Positions 16,379 to 27,731 of a stretch of DNA of 64,000 nt are shown in pieces (position 1 is the stretch's first letter; every line of letters begins with the position of its first letter). The translations under genes were made by a program, and so were the position numbers. The notes under the pieces were generated by a model. It did no database searches. It saw only the letters and a list, made by a program, of their open reading frames with translations, and was not told the origin of the DNA. Origin of the DNA: Ananas comosus (Eukaryota > Streptophyta > Magnoliopsida > Poales > Bromeliaceae); assembly GCF_001540865.1 (NCBI RefSeq), contig NC_033637.1, forward strand, positions 5,944,738-6,008,737, read 5' to 3'.

Positions 16379-17108
16379 AAGGAGGGAGGGAGAGAAGACG
16401 TTACCGATAGAAAAGCACAAAGATTGCAGCCTCACTTTTAATCCAGAAGAGGTAGCATAACACAGTAAGGCAAGACTAAAAATACAGTAAAGATGATCAG
16501 TAAAAGGAACTTCTAATTACCAGCTTCCTATTTGGTGGGTGATTGAATTTGCAAGTCATCCCAAATCTACAGAGGCCAGTTCTGAGGTAATAAGTACAAT
16601 CAGGCTCTCCCGGACGCTCGGGGTAATGCCCTGCTTCCATGGATTCGCTTCCTCTCAAGTTCATTTGCCACATTGCCTCTGCAGCAACAGCAGAATATGC
16701 CAGTTAGATCCATGCCACATACTCGCAACAAACTCAGATCATCGAAAACAATTCATGTATACAGTGCTTTTTTTATACGATCGCATGAACTGCAACGAAT
16801 TTCCCGATCACAAAACAGAATAAAGAAAACACTACGAAGTACGAAGCAGTTAGAAGCAAACAAATCACAAGATCACGAATCTAAATCCGCTCCCGAGCGC
16901 CCCGCCTCGAAATCCCCAAACGGCGATCGAGGGGCGCGTACGATTCCAGCATTGTAACAGCAGTACGAGAGCGAGGAGGGTAGACACAAACCCTAGGCTC
17001 TCTCTCACCTTCATCGACCTCCGCCCCGATCGCCCCCGCCGCCGCCGCAGACAACGACGACGAACCGTCCGCCCCCGCCCTGGTCCCGCCGATCCCGGCT
17101 ACGGCCAT
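9133..17108 (-). CDS. ZFN1-like: ZFN-type CCCH zinc finger protein, 7 exons
   Basis: Spliced CDS, complement of 17108-17009, 16678-16521, 14596-14534, 13365-13246, 12681-12385, 10236-9910, 9414-9133. Each intron is GT-AG, phases join cleanly, and the total is 1347 nt for 448 residues. Five fingers all have C-X8-C-X5-C-X3-H spacing: C61/C70/C76/H80, C106/C115/C121/H125, C152/C161/C167/H171, C314/C323/C329/H333, C360/C369/C375/H379. Finger 2 is split by intron 3. Fingers 1-3 are clustered, then a Ser/Gln/Pro-rich linker of about 140 residues precedes fingers 4-5, which is the layout of Arabidopsis ZFN1-3 and rice relatives. Conserved family blocks such as [17 protein letters not shown] and GYPLRPNEKEC are present. 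Family members bind nucleic acids, and a nuclear DNA/RNA-binding role is inferred. The start was chosen as the only Met in frame after the 5' UTR before the Ala/Gly-rich N-terminus. The tail is Ser-rich with RRLSIS. No break is seen; all cysteines and histidines are intact. Confidence 0.94.
10237..12384 (-). other. ZFN intron 5 (2.1 kb)
   Basis: A GT-AG intron between fingers 3 and 4. Around 10380-10620 is a patch of 'AGAAGCTTCTG' and 'GCTTTTGGAGC' words resembling a decayed MITE. The plus-strand ORF at 11584-11796 (70 residues) has no recognisable motif and no support as a gene. Confidence 0.7.
14597..16520 (-). other. ZFN intron 2 (1.9 kb) with (GA)n and MITE end
   Basis: A GT-AG intron between the finger 1 exon and the exon starting finger 2. 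It holds an uninterrupted (GA)n run at 16341-16374 and, at 15019, a GGGCCTGTTTGGCATAC sequence typical of a Tourist/Harbinger MITE terminus. Its partner terminus is not recognisable, so the insertion is incomplete or decayed. Confidence 0.6.
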
Positions 17109-17480
17109 CACCGCCGGAGCTCCGGCGCCCCCATCACCGTGCGTCCGCGGCGTGGGCGATCGAAGGAGAGGGGCAGCGCTAGGGTTCGGTCGAGGGGAGA
17201 GGGAGAGGAGGAGGAGGAGGAGGAGGAGGAGGGGAGGGGTGGAGCGATAAAGAAGGAGAGGAGGAGGAGAGGGAGAATGAAGAGCTCTCGTCTCCACAAA
17301 CGAGGGGAGGAGGAATGAGAACCAGCCATCGTTTTGTTCCCTTTTCACCCGCGCGAGCGAACCCCAGCGAAATAACGATAATAGAAATTATTCGGTCCCG
17401 TCGCGCGCGGTAAGCTTACCGCTAGACATAAACGTCCGCATGATGACCGACCTTCGTGCGGAAAGATGGACGGATCCGAT
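17109..17480 (-). promoter_or_regulatory. ZFN 5' UTR and proximal promoter
   Basis: Upstream of the ATG, the gene strand has a pyrimidine-rich leader including a (CTC)n/(TCC)n run (complement of about 17199-17236), common in plant 5' UTRs. The sequence stays in frame with the CDS up to 17348 without a stop, but no other Met lies close to the conserved start, so translation probably begins at 17108. GC drops beyond about 17640. I cannot place the transcription start or a TATA box with confidence. Confidence 0.45.
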
Positions 17481-17639
17481 TTGCTCGAGTCGGTTGCTTT
17501 TAGCAAAACGGGACGGCTCAGATTTGTTAGAATCCGGTTGTTTTGATATCCCGCGGGGGAGGGAAAGTGCGGTGGCACAAGCGCGCGCTGGGGAATCTCC
17601 GCTTGCACCGGATTCAGTGAACCGGGAGTCATAGCATTT

Positions 17640-18064
17640 TCATGGTCCAAAAAAAGCTTAATACTGTCACAAATTTTTTAGCTAACAAAATGAATGATTT
17701 ATTATATTTCTCTTAAAATAATAATAATAATATAGTAAGAGATATTTTAAGTTGAACTATAATTTATTTTCTTTTAAATTTACTATCTACTCCTTCTATT
17801 TATTTTATTTTCAAATTGTAAATAAATTCCCCTTAATTTATAAGATTAAATAATTCTTAGAAAAAGCTATAGGCCTCCACTAAAAATGTGGGTGGTGTAA
17901 TATTATTGGACCAAAAAGAATTAAAGCAAAGGTATATTTATTTATTATTTTCTTGTCAGATTGTAAGGAATTGTTGCCTGCGAAAATAAAATTGAATTTT
18001 TTTTTCTTTACTTTCGTCTCTGCCTAACTCACACTATTCACAAACCTAAGACCCCGTTTACCCA
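17640..18064. other. AT-rich spacer upstream of the ZFN gene
   Basis: I see no gene, repeat boundary or RNA here; only AT-rich sequence with short runs. Confidence 0.5.
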
Positions 18065-18229
18065 CCGACCCTAGCACAAGTGACAAAGGACTTGATGGTT
18101 GATACTTGAGGACCCAAATTCAAATCCTCCTTGATTCACATTTCTAGCTAAGTATATTTCTAAATAAAATAAACAAAGCGAATATCTTATTACCTATCTC
18201 TCAAAAAAAAAAAAAAAAAAAAAAAAAAA
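18065..18229 (+). mobile_element. tRNA-derived SINE
   Basis: The head contains an A-box-like TAGCACAAGTGACAAAGG and, about 45 bp later, a B-box-like AAATTCAAATCC, the split Pol III promoter of tRNA-derived SINEs. The body has AAATAAAATAAACAAAGCGAA and the element ends in 27 A residues (18203-18229). It resembles plant Au-type SINEs. The target duplication is not clear because another element starts immediately after the tail. Confidence 0.65.
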
Positions 18230-18880
18230 GGCCCTGTTTGAATTGGGTACAATTAGGGTGATAAGAGCCTTATTCCCCCGGTTGTACCCAAATAAAAATT
18301 TTGGGTGGGAACAAGCTTGTTCCCACCCACCCCCCACTGGTAGAGAGAGAGAGAGAGTTTTCTTTTAAAATAAAATTTAAATTTTTAAAATTTACAAATT
18401 GAAAATTGAAATTTAGAATTTAAAATTCTAAATTTTAAAGTTTAAATTTTAATTTGATGTTTTAAATTTTTAAATTTTAAATTTGATATTTTATATATTT
18501 CAAATTTAAATTTGGCCTTAAATTTAAATTTTGAAATTTAAAATTTAAAATTTAAAATTTTTAAATTTGAAGATATAAATTTTTAATTTGTATTTCAATT
18601 TTTAAAATTTAAAAGTTAAAATTTTAAATTTAAATTATAAATGTAAAATTTAAAAATTTAAATTCAAATATAATGAGAGAGGTAATATAATTATTTTCTA
18701 TTTATAACTATCCATTATACTTCTTATTCGATTTTATCTATCCAAACACTATTTTTTCTTATTCTCGAAAACAACCTAATTTTCATCCAAATACAAAATT
18801 TGTCTAGTTCTCGCTTATACTTGAACTTGTATCTATTTCTAGAATAAACAGTTCTTATTTATACCCGAACCAAACGAAGC
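18230..18880. mobile_element. Tourist-like MITE, AT-rich core
   Basis: The left end GGCCCTGTTTGAATTGGGTA and the inverted right end (AGCTTCGTTTGGTTCGGGTA) are imperfect terminal inverted repeats. The interior is a long TTTAAATTT/AAATTTAAA low-complexity stretch. The CCTGTTTG core is typical of PIF/Harbinger (Tourist) MITEs. The element abuts the SINE poly-A tail. Confidence 0.5.
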
Positions 18881-19318
18881 TTAAAAGAATGTTATAGTGA
18901 ATTTTTGAAGAAGTTATATATATATTTCATTTAAGGGATTGAAAAAAATACTTATGTTGTGACGAGATATACAAAGTTAAACATATTATTTGAGTAGGCA
19001 GTACGTAGATTAATCTTAATTTAACTGAAAATATGCAATCAGAAAGAAAAGTATAATCTAATAAAAAATTTTGAAATTTTTTAAATTAAGTAGAAATAAA
19101 TAATACATGCTTTATCATAGTATTAGGTCAAAATATAGTGGAGGAATATAAAACAAAATTATATTATTATTTTCTAGTGAGATTCTAGTAAGGAGTTGCC
19201 ATTGACAAATATCAACTTCAATATTTTCATTTCATACTTTCTTGGCATACTAAATTCAACCCTTTCACACACCAAATAGAAATTAGAGTAGATTTTTGAA
19301 AAAATATATTATATAGAG

Positions 19319-19568
19319 TGGAGTTACTATACTATTAGAAGCATAAAGGATTTAGTGTTTATGACTTTTTAGCCTTTAAATCAGCACCTTTAATTATTTC
19401 TAATTTTTTAATTAATACCATTATTCTGTGGGAACCACTCAATCCTAGTAGGAGTATTACTCAATCTTAGAGGGGACCGCAATTATTCCAATCATATAAT
19501 TATTGATCCAAGGGTCAAAAAAATAGAAAGCATTAAATCATGTATGCTTTCAATAGTATAGTAGCTCC
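19319..19568. mobile_element. MITE with TGGAGYTACTATACTATT ends
   Basis: Termini TGGAGTTACTATACTATT and the inverted TGGAGCTACTATACTATT differ at one of 18 positions, 250 bp apart. The interior is non-coding. Relatives with the same end design lie at 42498-42721 and in its copies. No target duplication could be assigned. Confidence 0.6.
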
Positions 19569-20880
19569 ATACAATTATATATATTCTAACTGTGAGTTAT
19601 AAAAATACACTTATACAGTAATAGAGATGTACAAAATTAAGTGTATTATTTTAGTACGTAATATGTAAATTTATTCATAGGCATTTACGATACGATAAAA
19701 TACAGTGTATTTTACCGAGAGCCATAAATGTTAAAGGAATATAAATGATAAACTACCAAATAGCTCAACGTCCTTTGTGTGTGAGAGGTACGAATGATAA
19801 AGGGACGTGAATGACAAATTTAATAGTCCTATACCTATGTTTAAAGGACGCGTCGCCACGTATGCTTGGTGGGTGTACGGACAGGCTGGTAGACCGGGTG
19901 CACGGTACCTTTTTTTTTTTCTTTTTTAGCGGGGGCGAGAGAAGCGGGTGGGAACGCGGGGGAGCATTTAAGGCGACCCGACCCAGGCGTGCGGAGGGTG
20001 GCTGGGGTGGGGCCCACACCAGGGCAATGGGGCGGAGGAAAAGGACGGGCGGCGTGGAGCCACGTGTACGATCCTGATACGGCGTGTCAGTAGACTCTTT
20101 CGTGCGCCTTTTTTGCGGAAATATGTAGAAAGACCCCCAAACTTCAATTTCTTATCAAGGCCATCCAATTTCCTAAGCTTTCCTAAACTTTATTAAATTG
20201 CAACCAAATTTACTAATTATAAAATCGTTTTAATTAGATATCGTACATATAATTTTGTATAATTTTAAAATATATAATAAAATTTATTTTTTTTCTTCAT
20301 ATTTTGACGCTTAAGCATGACCCTTGAAGAGTAGATTGGACGAAATTTTAATTTTTATTATTTTAATAGGTAAAAAATATGGAATTTTCTTAACTATGAA
20401 TCGTTTATATTTGACTCCTTAATCTTTTAAAAATTTTAATTTTACTATCCAAGCTTTTAATTTGTTTGATTTGAATTAGTCAATATAAATTTTGAAGTCA
20501 AAGTATTGCTAATGACTCAAATCAAACAAATTGAAATAAATTGAGAAGTTAGACGGTAAAATCAAAATTTTGAAAAATTGAATAGTCAAATCGAAAGGAT
20601 TCATACTTATATTGAGAAAGAGAAAGTCTATTATGTAATATTTACGTTACATTATTAATAATCAGCCAATTATATTTTTTATTTAAAAATATAAAAATAT
20701 TTTTTAATAATTATGATAGTATGGGTGAATTTAAAATGAACGATCTAATTGATTAAAACAAAATTTTAGAATGCACTAGTTATATGGCATCCCAATCAAT
20801 CAAATGAATTCTTTCGAATTAATCCGTCGCATTATAATTATAAAAAAAATACTTTTTTTTTAAAAAAGATAGCATGCTAC
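19569..20880. other. Spacer with a short GC-rich island
   Basis: No gene is supported. A GC-rich stretch at about 19900-20110 has a few overlapping short ORFs but no coding similarity I recognise. The rest is AT-rich. Confidence 0.4.
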
Positions 20881-20887
20881 CCGCTTT

Positions 20888-20980
20888 ATTTTTTTTTAAA
20901 AAAAATAAACTTTAGTTGGAAATATGAATCAACTAGGATTCGAACTTGGGATCTGGAATACCAACGTCGGTATAAAAAAA
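20888..20980 (-). mobile_element. SINE fragment (B-box region)
   Basis: On the minus strand the sequence includes AGATCCCAAGTTCGAATCC, a good tRNA B box, then a tail-like AAAGTTTATTTTTTTT. An A box is not recognisable upstream, so this is a truncated or decayed SINE rather than a tRNA gene. Confidence 0.45.
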
Positions 20981-21324
20981 ATTTTAAAAAAATGTAATTA
21001 ATCTGTTATTATTGAGGTGATGCAAGGATGACAAAGTAAACTTTTTCGTTGATTAGGAGATGCAATATATTTTTAGACGTTTTCCTGTCTGGTACCCTCG
21101 CGAACGAAAAATTCTAAAATGCATAGGGTATATTTGTGAGGCGGCATCCACAGGCAATCAAATAGCTTCTTTTGGGATTATCTGTCAATATTTTTATTAT
21201 ATTTTTTAAAATATAATTAATTTATTATTGATGATATAATGCAAGTGTGAAATAATAGACTTCCGCCTGTTTTGGGGCGAACAATAAATTTTTATCTTAA
21301 AAATAAAAAAATTTTGAGCTAAAT

Positions 21325-21603
21325 TAGGGCCCGTTTGGCCTAACTTTTGAAAAAGTGATTTCTGAAAAAGTGATTTTGGTTTAGAGAATTGATTTTGGTT
21401 AAAAGCTGCAGAGCGTTTGGCCGAGTTTAGATAAAAGCGATTTTTCAGAAGTGATTTTCAAAAACTGTTTGGCATATATTTTTTTTGATGTTTATATAAA
21501 TTAATATTTTTATTAAATTTTATTTTAAAATAATTTAAAATCTAAATTTAAATTTGAATTAAAATTAAAATTTTTAAATTTCAAAATTGTACAAAATTAA
21601 AAA
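21325..21603. mobile_element. MITE left end (GGGCCCGTTTGGCC)
   Basis: GGGCCCGTTTGGCCTAAC at 21327 is a Tourist/Harbinger-type terminus, followed by repeated AAAAGTGATTT words. The opposite end is not present before the LTR fragment that begins at 21604. Confidence 0.4.
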
Positions 21604-21955
21604 TGTCACGCCCCGGTTTACTCGTTTTTCCGGCTCGCTGACAGACCCGCCGTATATATAGGTATTTTTCCTGTATACGAAGCGAAAAAGTAGAAGTGCC
21701 TGTAATCATACAATACTACAAACAGTAGTATAGAGCAGCTAGGAAAATAAACCAGAAATAAAAACTGCGGTTCCAATACATACATGTCATCCAGGTATAC
21801 AAACACTCGCTCATGCGAGAAAACAACAACTGTATGTAAAGACCCAAAAACTACAACTACTTGTAGCTGGTGCTCTCTAGCTCTGCGACTCGATCGGAAG
21901 GGCTCTAACTCGCGACGCCCTTGCCACGATCAAGATCAGCAACAGCATTAGCCGA
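21604..21955 (-). mobile_element. LTR fragment (family 1), cut at an N
   Basis: It begins TGTCACGCCCCGG like the solo LTR at 5183 and follows it collinearly (GCCGTATATA, CAATACTACAAACAGTAGTA, CTAACTCGCGACGCCCTTGCC) for about 350 bp. It stops exactly at a single N (21956), after which unrelated hAT-like sequence starts. The truncation is therefore probably an assembly join. Confidence 0.75.
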
Positions 21956-21956
21956 N

Positions 21957-22311
21957 TAAATGAGCCGAACACGAGCTGAATTTTTCAGCTCGTTTAATAA
22001 ACGAGCCGAACACGAGCTGGGGTCAGCTCGCTCGTGTTCGGCTCGATAACAGCTCGAATAGATAAAAGTCTAATGGATAAGATTTTATAAATTTATTTTT
22101 TACATATATTTAATCTAATTTTTTTTAATTTACTGTTCGTTGGCTAGCTCGTGAGCCAGCTCGTGTTCAGCTCGTTAATAAACGAGCCGAACACGAGCTG
22201 AATTTTTCGGCTCGATACTTTAACAAGCCAGCTCGTGTTCGGCTCATTTAATAAACGAGCCGAACACGAGCCGACCCCAGCTCGCTCGTGTTCGACTCGT
22301 TTACACCCCTA
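21957..22311. mobile_element. hAT-like MITE fragment
   Basis: It is built from repeated and inverted GAGCCGAACACGAGCTG units and ends CACCCCTA, the same terminus as the complete copy at 39711-40246. The left end is lost at the N at 21956. Confidence 0.65.
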
Positions 22312-22474
22312 GTAACTAGCAAGTGACTTGTGCAATGCATGAAAATTTAAAATTCAAAATTTTTTAAAACTCTAGATTAGTTTTGGAACTCAACATCAAA
22401 ATATTATTAATTCAAAAAGATTTGAAAATAAATTTACATCGTACAACTATTAGTGTGTATATATATATAGAAAN

Positions 22475-22600
22475 GCCGAACACGAGCTGAATTTTTCGGC
22501 TCGATACTTTAACAAGCCAGCTCGTGTTCGGCTCATTTAATAAACGAGCCGAACACGAGCCGACCCCAGCTCGCTCGTGTTCGACTCGTTTACACCCCTA
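22475..22600. repeat. Exact duplicate of 22186-22311 after an N
   Basis: These 126 bases repeat 22186-22311 with no difference and start directly after a single N at 22474. They end at the same CACCCCTA terminus but continue into different flanking sequence. See findings for the assembly interpretation. Confidence 0.85.
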
Positions 22601-22803
22601 GGTGGGACCCACGAACGAAGCGGGTGGGCGTTGGGGTGAAGCGTAAATAGGTGCATTTATTGGGCTAAATTTTAGGTTGGGGGTTGAAGTGGGGCACAGC
22701 GCCGCGATTCGGAACTTCGATGTGCGTGTCATTCGGGCCTTTGCGAGCCGCTCCCGGTTTGACTTTTTTCACTTGGTGCGCCCACAAGTAGGAATATGCC
22801 TTC

Positions 22804-22841
<38 letters not shown>

Positions 22842-24026
22842 GAGTTACTTAGGTTTCGTTTGGAATTGCGGAAAGATTGTGTTACGTACGGTAAAAAAGT
22901 ATGTTGAAAAAATACCATATTTGTTTCTGTACGTAATATTGCGTTCAACATATTGCAATGAGTCGGTTACGATATATTTTCTGCTGTCTCACTAAAGAAA
23001 GCAGAAGCATATCCCTATGCTTTTTCCTCAACTCCATTTTATCTAATAGCGTTAGATAGACCTCAATACCAAATTAAGCTTTACTATATTCTTATAAATA
23101 TAGACTTTTTTGTATTTATAAATTTTCAACCGTTAGATCTACCCGTTTGACCATTGTCACCCGTTAGATCATACTATTCAACCAACCACCCATTTAATTC
23201 TAGGGAACCACTATCATCCTAACCGGAAACTAATATCATTCGATCAGCATATTCGTTTATCTAAAGATCGAAAACTTATGAGTATAAAGAGGTTCATACT
23301 GACAAGAGTATAGTAGCCCTAACCTTATTATTATTACTATTGTATAAAATTATAAATCATTTTTCAACTAGTAAGTCGTTTCGTTCGGCATAAAATAAAT
23401 TAAAAAGTTATTTTCGATTTGAAAAATATTTTTCTATCTACTTGATTCGACATAAAATTGTTTTTACATAAAATTATATTTACGTATATGTAAAAAAAAA
23501 TTAAAGTTTTCAACCAAAAACAAAAACTTAAGCTGCATAAAAAAGTTTTTATTTATTTTTTCACTGAATAAAATAAATGTGATTTTTTTTAACTAAATAA
23601 ATATTGATGAAAAATTATTTTTTTCTACAGACCAATTACTGCAAAATGCAAAAAAAATTTCCATGGGAAATTACTTTCATAGTTTTACGTTGAACCAAAC
23701 GGACCCTAATGGACTTTTTAAGATTTTAATTTTAGCACCTGATATTTCAATTTATTTAATTTTAGTAATTTAATATTTTTTAGATCAAAATTTAAGGTAA
23801 TTACTTCTTTAGAATTTATAATTACGTAAATTGTATAAACTATATTTATTAAATTCATAAATAGAAACAATTCATTTAAATTTGAAGTTAAAGAGTTGCT
23901 AGCTAGTTGAAATCAAATAAATTAAAAAGCTAGATAGTAAAACTAAATTTTTTATAGATCAAAATGTGTCATAGTTGAGATAAGTTTTATATACTTTTAA
24001 CCTTTTTTTTAAGCAATGTCAAGCAG
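22601..24026. other. Intergenic spacer with ATT microsatellite and MITE traces
   Basis: It contains an (ATT)n run at 22808-22841. At about 23385-23705 is a region bounded by GTTTCGTTCGGCATAAAAT and the inverse-like ACGTTGAACCAAACGG, a probable decayed MITE. No gene is seen. Confidence 0.4.
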
Positions 24027-24626
24027 AAATAAATAGGCCAATTTGCATAAAAAAATCTACTAATTTTGCGCTTTTTCAAAAGTGGGCCACCTTTTTCAGT
24101 TTTGCAGATTCGGACCGAGTTTTCAGCAAACTGACCAAAATATCCTTATACCTTTTTTTCTCTCCTCTTTTTTTTTTTCTCTCGTTCTTTTCTTCTTTCT
24201 CTTCCCAGAGAGCGGTGAAGGCAGAGGCGGCCCGCTTCGGTTTTGTCCGGCGCATCCTTACCCTCGCCCGCGTACCTCCGCCTTCCTCGCTTCCGACCCC
24301 GTCGAGGCCGCGCTGCGATTTTTTTTCCCCCTCTCCGACCCTCCTCTACCGCCTTCGACGACACCTATCTCACCCTCTCTCGCCCTTCTTGCCATTTCCC
24401 TCTCTCTCCTCCTTCGCCTCCTCCGCCGCCTCCGACGATGACGCCTCTCCGCTTACATCGGCGCCACGGAGGTCGCTGCGGTGCCGCAGCCTCGGAGCAG
24501 GGGGTCTTTAGCGGCGTTGTCGCCGACACTATGGCCGTTGGCGGAGAGGCGTGACAAAAAAAATTATAGAAGAAGGAAGAAGAAAAAAAATAAAGATAAA
24601 AAATTATATAAGAAGGAAGAACAATA

Positions 24627-24765
24627 TGAAATTGCACTATTTTAAAATAAATTTGCACTGTTTTAATAAAAATTGCACTATTTGATATAGAAATTACACT
24701 CTTTTGGAACAAATTTTACACTATTTAGGCTAACGTTGCACTATTTAGGAGAATTTTGCATCATT
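24627..24765. repeat. Phased TTGCACTATTT array, left arm
   Basis: Seven degenerate copies of TTGCACTATTT have core starts near 24634, 24655, 24675, 24696, 24718, 24738 and 24758, so the spacing is 20-22 bp. The array lies in the left inverted arm of MULE-alpha, and its mirror occurs at 25205-25340. No function is known to me. Confidence 0.75.
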
Positions 24766-24830
24766 TCTTTTTCTTTTCTTTTTCTCTTCTTCTTCTTCTT
24801 CTGCTGCTGCCTCCCACCCGCCTGGCCCGA

Positions 24831-25124
24831 GGCCCCGGAGCAGGGAGGCGCCCTTGTCGCCGGCAACTTCTGGGGCAGTTGGCAGCCTCGGAGCCCGCCG
24901 GCGAGTACTTCATCGCCGTTGCCATGGACGGCGAGCCCGCCCTCGTCGCTATCGACCTCCGCGGCGAGGCCTACATGAGGGCCGTGACGCGATCGGCCCC
25001 GCGCGGGGAGGCGCTCCTGATCTCGCGGCGGGAGCACGCCGCGATGTGGCGGGACGTGTGAAGCAGGGTGGGCTCGTACGCGACCTCGGCGCTGGAGGAG
25101 ACCTCGGGCCGGGCGGGCGGGCGG
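24831..25124. other. GC-rich core, possible captured coding fragment
   Basis: Between the two arms lies a CG-rich segment. On the plus strand it reads openly through about 24895-25061 with the sequence EYFIAVAMDGEPALVAIDLR, then more protein-like residues, to a TGA. It has neither a promoter nor splice sites that I can identify. Mutator-like elements often carry host gene pieces (Pack-MULEs). I do not recognise the source gene, and the opposite strand is also partly open, so this is a hypothesis. Confidence 0.35.
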
Positions 25125-25204
25125 GAGGCAACAGTGGAAGAAGAAGAAGAAAAAGAAGAGAAAGAGAAAAAGAAAAGGAAAAGAAATGATACAAAATTCT
25201 CCTC

Positions 25205-25340
25205 AATAGTGCAACGTTAGCCTAAAGAGTGTAAAATCCATTCCAAAAAATTGTAATTTCTGTATCAAATAGTGCAGTTTTCATTAAAATAGTGCAAATT
25301 TATTTTAAAACAATGTAATCTTATTTTAATAATGCAATTT
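25205..25340. repeat. Phased array, right arm (mirror)
   Basis: This is the inverted counterpart of the array at 24627-24765. AGTGCAA-like cores start near 25210, 25230, 25252, 25273, 25293, 25314 and 25333, again 19-22 bp apart. Confidence 0.75.
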
Positions 25341-27683
25341 CATCTTCTTCTTTCTTCTTATATAATTTTTTGTCTTTATTTTTTTTATTCTTTTTTCTTC
25401 TACAATTTTTTTTTGTCACGCCTCTCTGCCAACGGCCACGGCGCCGGGGACGACGCCGTTTAAGAACCCCCGCTCCGAGGCTGCGGCGCATGTCATGCCC
25501 CAGATTACACGTTCCCAGGGTACGCCGACAAATCCGCCGTATACAAAGAATTTTTTCTGTATACGAAGCGTAGCTGCAACTGTAAAACATACAATACTAC
25601 AACCAGTAGCATAGAGCTGCTATGAAACTAAACAGGTAGAACAGAAAGGAAGTTCCATATACATACATAATGTCAGGGTACAAAAGAACTCGCTCCAGCG
25701 AGTTAAAACAACTGTACGTACATGAACTGCAAAATAAAAGTACCACTACCTGCAGCACGGGCTCCTCTATCTCGGTGACTCGTAGGGTAGGGCTCTAGCT
25801 CGCAACACCCTTACCACGATCAGCCTTGGAAGATGCAGCAGCCGGAACCGATAGCTCTGCAAAATAATAGTAACAACTGGGTGTGAGAACAACTGTAAAA
25901 ACAAGTAGTTCTCAGTGGGTGCCGCCCTCAACACCGTCGGTCCACCCACTAAGTCTACAAAAGGTAATAGGAAAAGTTGAAAGAAAACTACAGCTACAAG
26001 CCACTACACTATCATGTTCTACATTAACCAACTGTAGTAAATGTCAATCCTGACCCAATCTCACTGGGACTGTAAACATACCCGTCCCTGGGACTGTGAA
26101 CACACCCGCCCCGTCTGTCTAAGCCAACGCTACCTCCACGACTAAGCAGTCCATGGATAGCAAGTATAATCAGCGACATCAACGCAAAAGAACTAAGCCT
26201 GACTCCGGAGTGGCACTCGTGGGCGCAACCCAACCGAGTATGCAAGCGTGTCTCTGTCGAGCTCAATCAGGCTCTCACAAGCTAAAATCAAGTAACAGGG
26301 TCCAACTAGTCTAACAACCAACAAGTCACGTGCTCTCAGCACAATCTGACGCAAGAACGGCGATCCGGGTCCACCGTCAATCCCGACGGCACGCAATAGT
26401 CCGGAATAGTCTGACAGCTACTGTAAAATAGACTCGGCATCTCAGCACGAGCGTAACAGGTATCTAAACTACCTTGGCATCCGCCGCGCTGAAACTGCGA
26501 CGATACAGACCAACAACGGCTCCTTGAGCTAAATCAGATAGTTTAAGCATGTGACAAGTTCAAATCGCAGGTTTTCTCCTAAGTCATATCCAAGTCCAAC
26601 ATGTGCTAATATCTAAACATCGGGTAAGCTCCAATTCAAGTTTTTAATTGTAACTATGCCAAAGTCAAGAATCGAGCAATTTCTATATACAATGCAATAC
26701 TACAACACATGTCGACTCTACAAATGCTTAGGAGATAAACCGACGATTAACCCACCTCGAAAGCTACTCCCAATCCGGCGCGACGTCGAAGACGGCAGAC
26801 TCGCACCCTCGCCCGGCCTCCCCACGCAGCGAGTAAGATGCTCGCGTGCTCGAACGGCTACGCGGCGCAACGTCGACGTCCATCCGAGCTCCAACGGCAC
26901 TCCACTCGAGCTCCACCTCAACGGACCAAGCTAAAGAGATGAACGAGATAATTAATTCTCTCTAAAGTCTCAGATAGATATATATATTGGTTGAGTAGGT
27001 AGGTGGATAGTGTAAGGACTGAGATTTTGGTAGTATAGCTAAACTCTCAGTTGATGATATTTTTGTGTGTAATTTAATTACAAAAGCACTCGTCAAGTTT
27101 CGGGAGAAATCGAGCTAAAACGGAGATTTTACGCGATTTCCAAGTTTCACTTAAAGTGAATAGTAACTTGGTTTTTCCGGAGAGCTCAATGCGTAGGGTT
27201 GGCTTCTGGCGCGTATCGGACACCGTTCATAGCAGTCCAATAGCTCGTTTCGAACGGTTTGGTTATTCTGGAATCGATGGCGCTGACGGATTTTGGGTTT
27301 GATGCACGGATTTCAAGAAAATAGAAAAATACATGTTTTATATGTATTTGTGAGTAGTTTCTTCTGTTGGAGAGAGAAAGCGGATTTCGTCGCGAATCCG
27401 TGATTGATCAAGGTGAACCGAAATCGTGGCTTTGTTGTCTCCGTCGTGCTGATCGCACCAGTGCGATCCGTTCGCAAATCTGACCGACGGATCTGCGGAG
27501 ATCGCGTGTTGATCAAGGAAAGGTCGGTGAGGGCAAAATGGTATTTTTACAAAAGTTGCGACATTTTATGTCCCGTTTCGCGTGAAACCGGACGTGGAGG
27601 TGTGTTCGCGCGTTTTACACACGCTGAGAAGGACTTAGTATTAAATACTGAGGTTTGGGGGGCTAACTCACAAAGTTGCACCT

Positions 27684-27731
<48 letters not shown>

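Noticed and set aside
17109..17348. Extended N-terminus of the ZFN protein (start at 17348)
   Set aside because: In frame but low-complexity Pro/Leu/Ser from a pyrimidine-rich leader; family proteins start with the Ala/Gly segment that follows.
20888..20980. tRNA gene (good B box)
   Set aside because: No A box, no cloverleaf and an A-rich tail on the proper strand; fits a SINE fragment.
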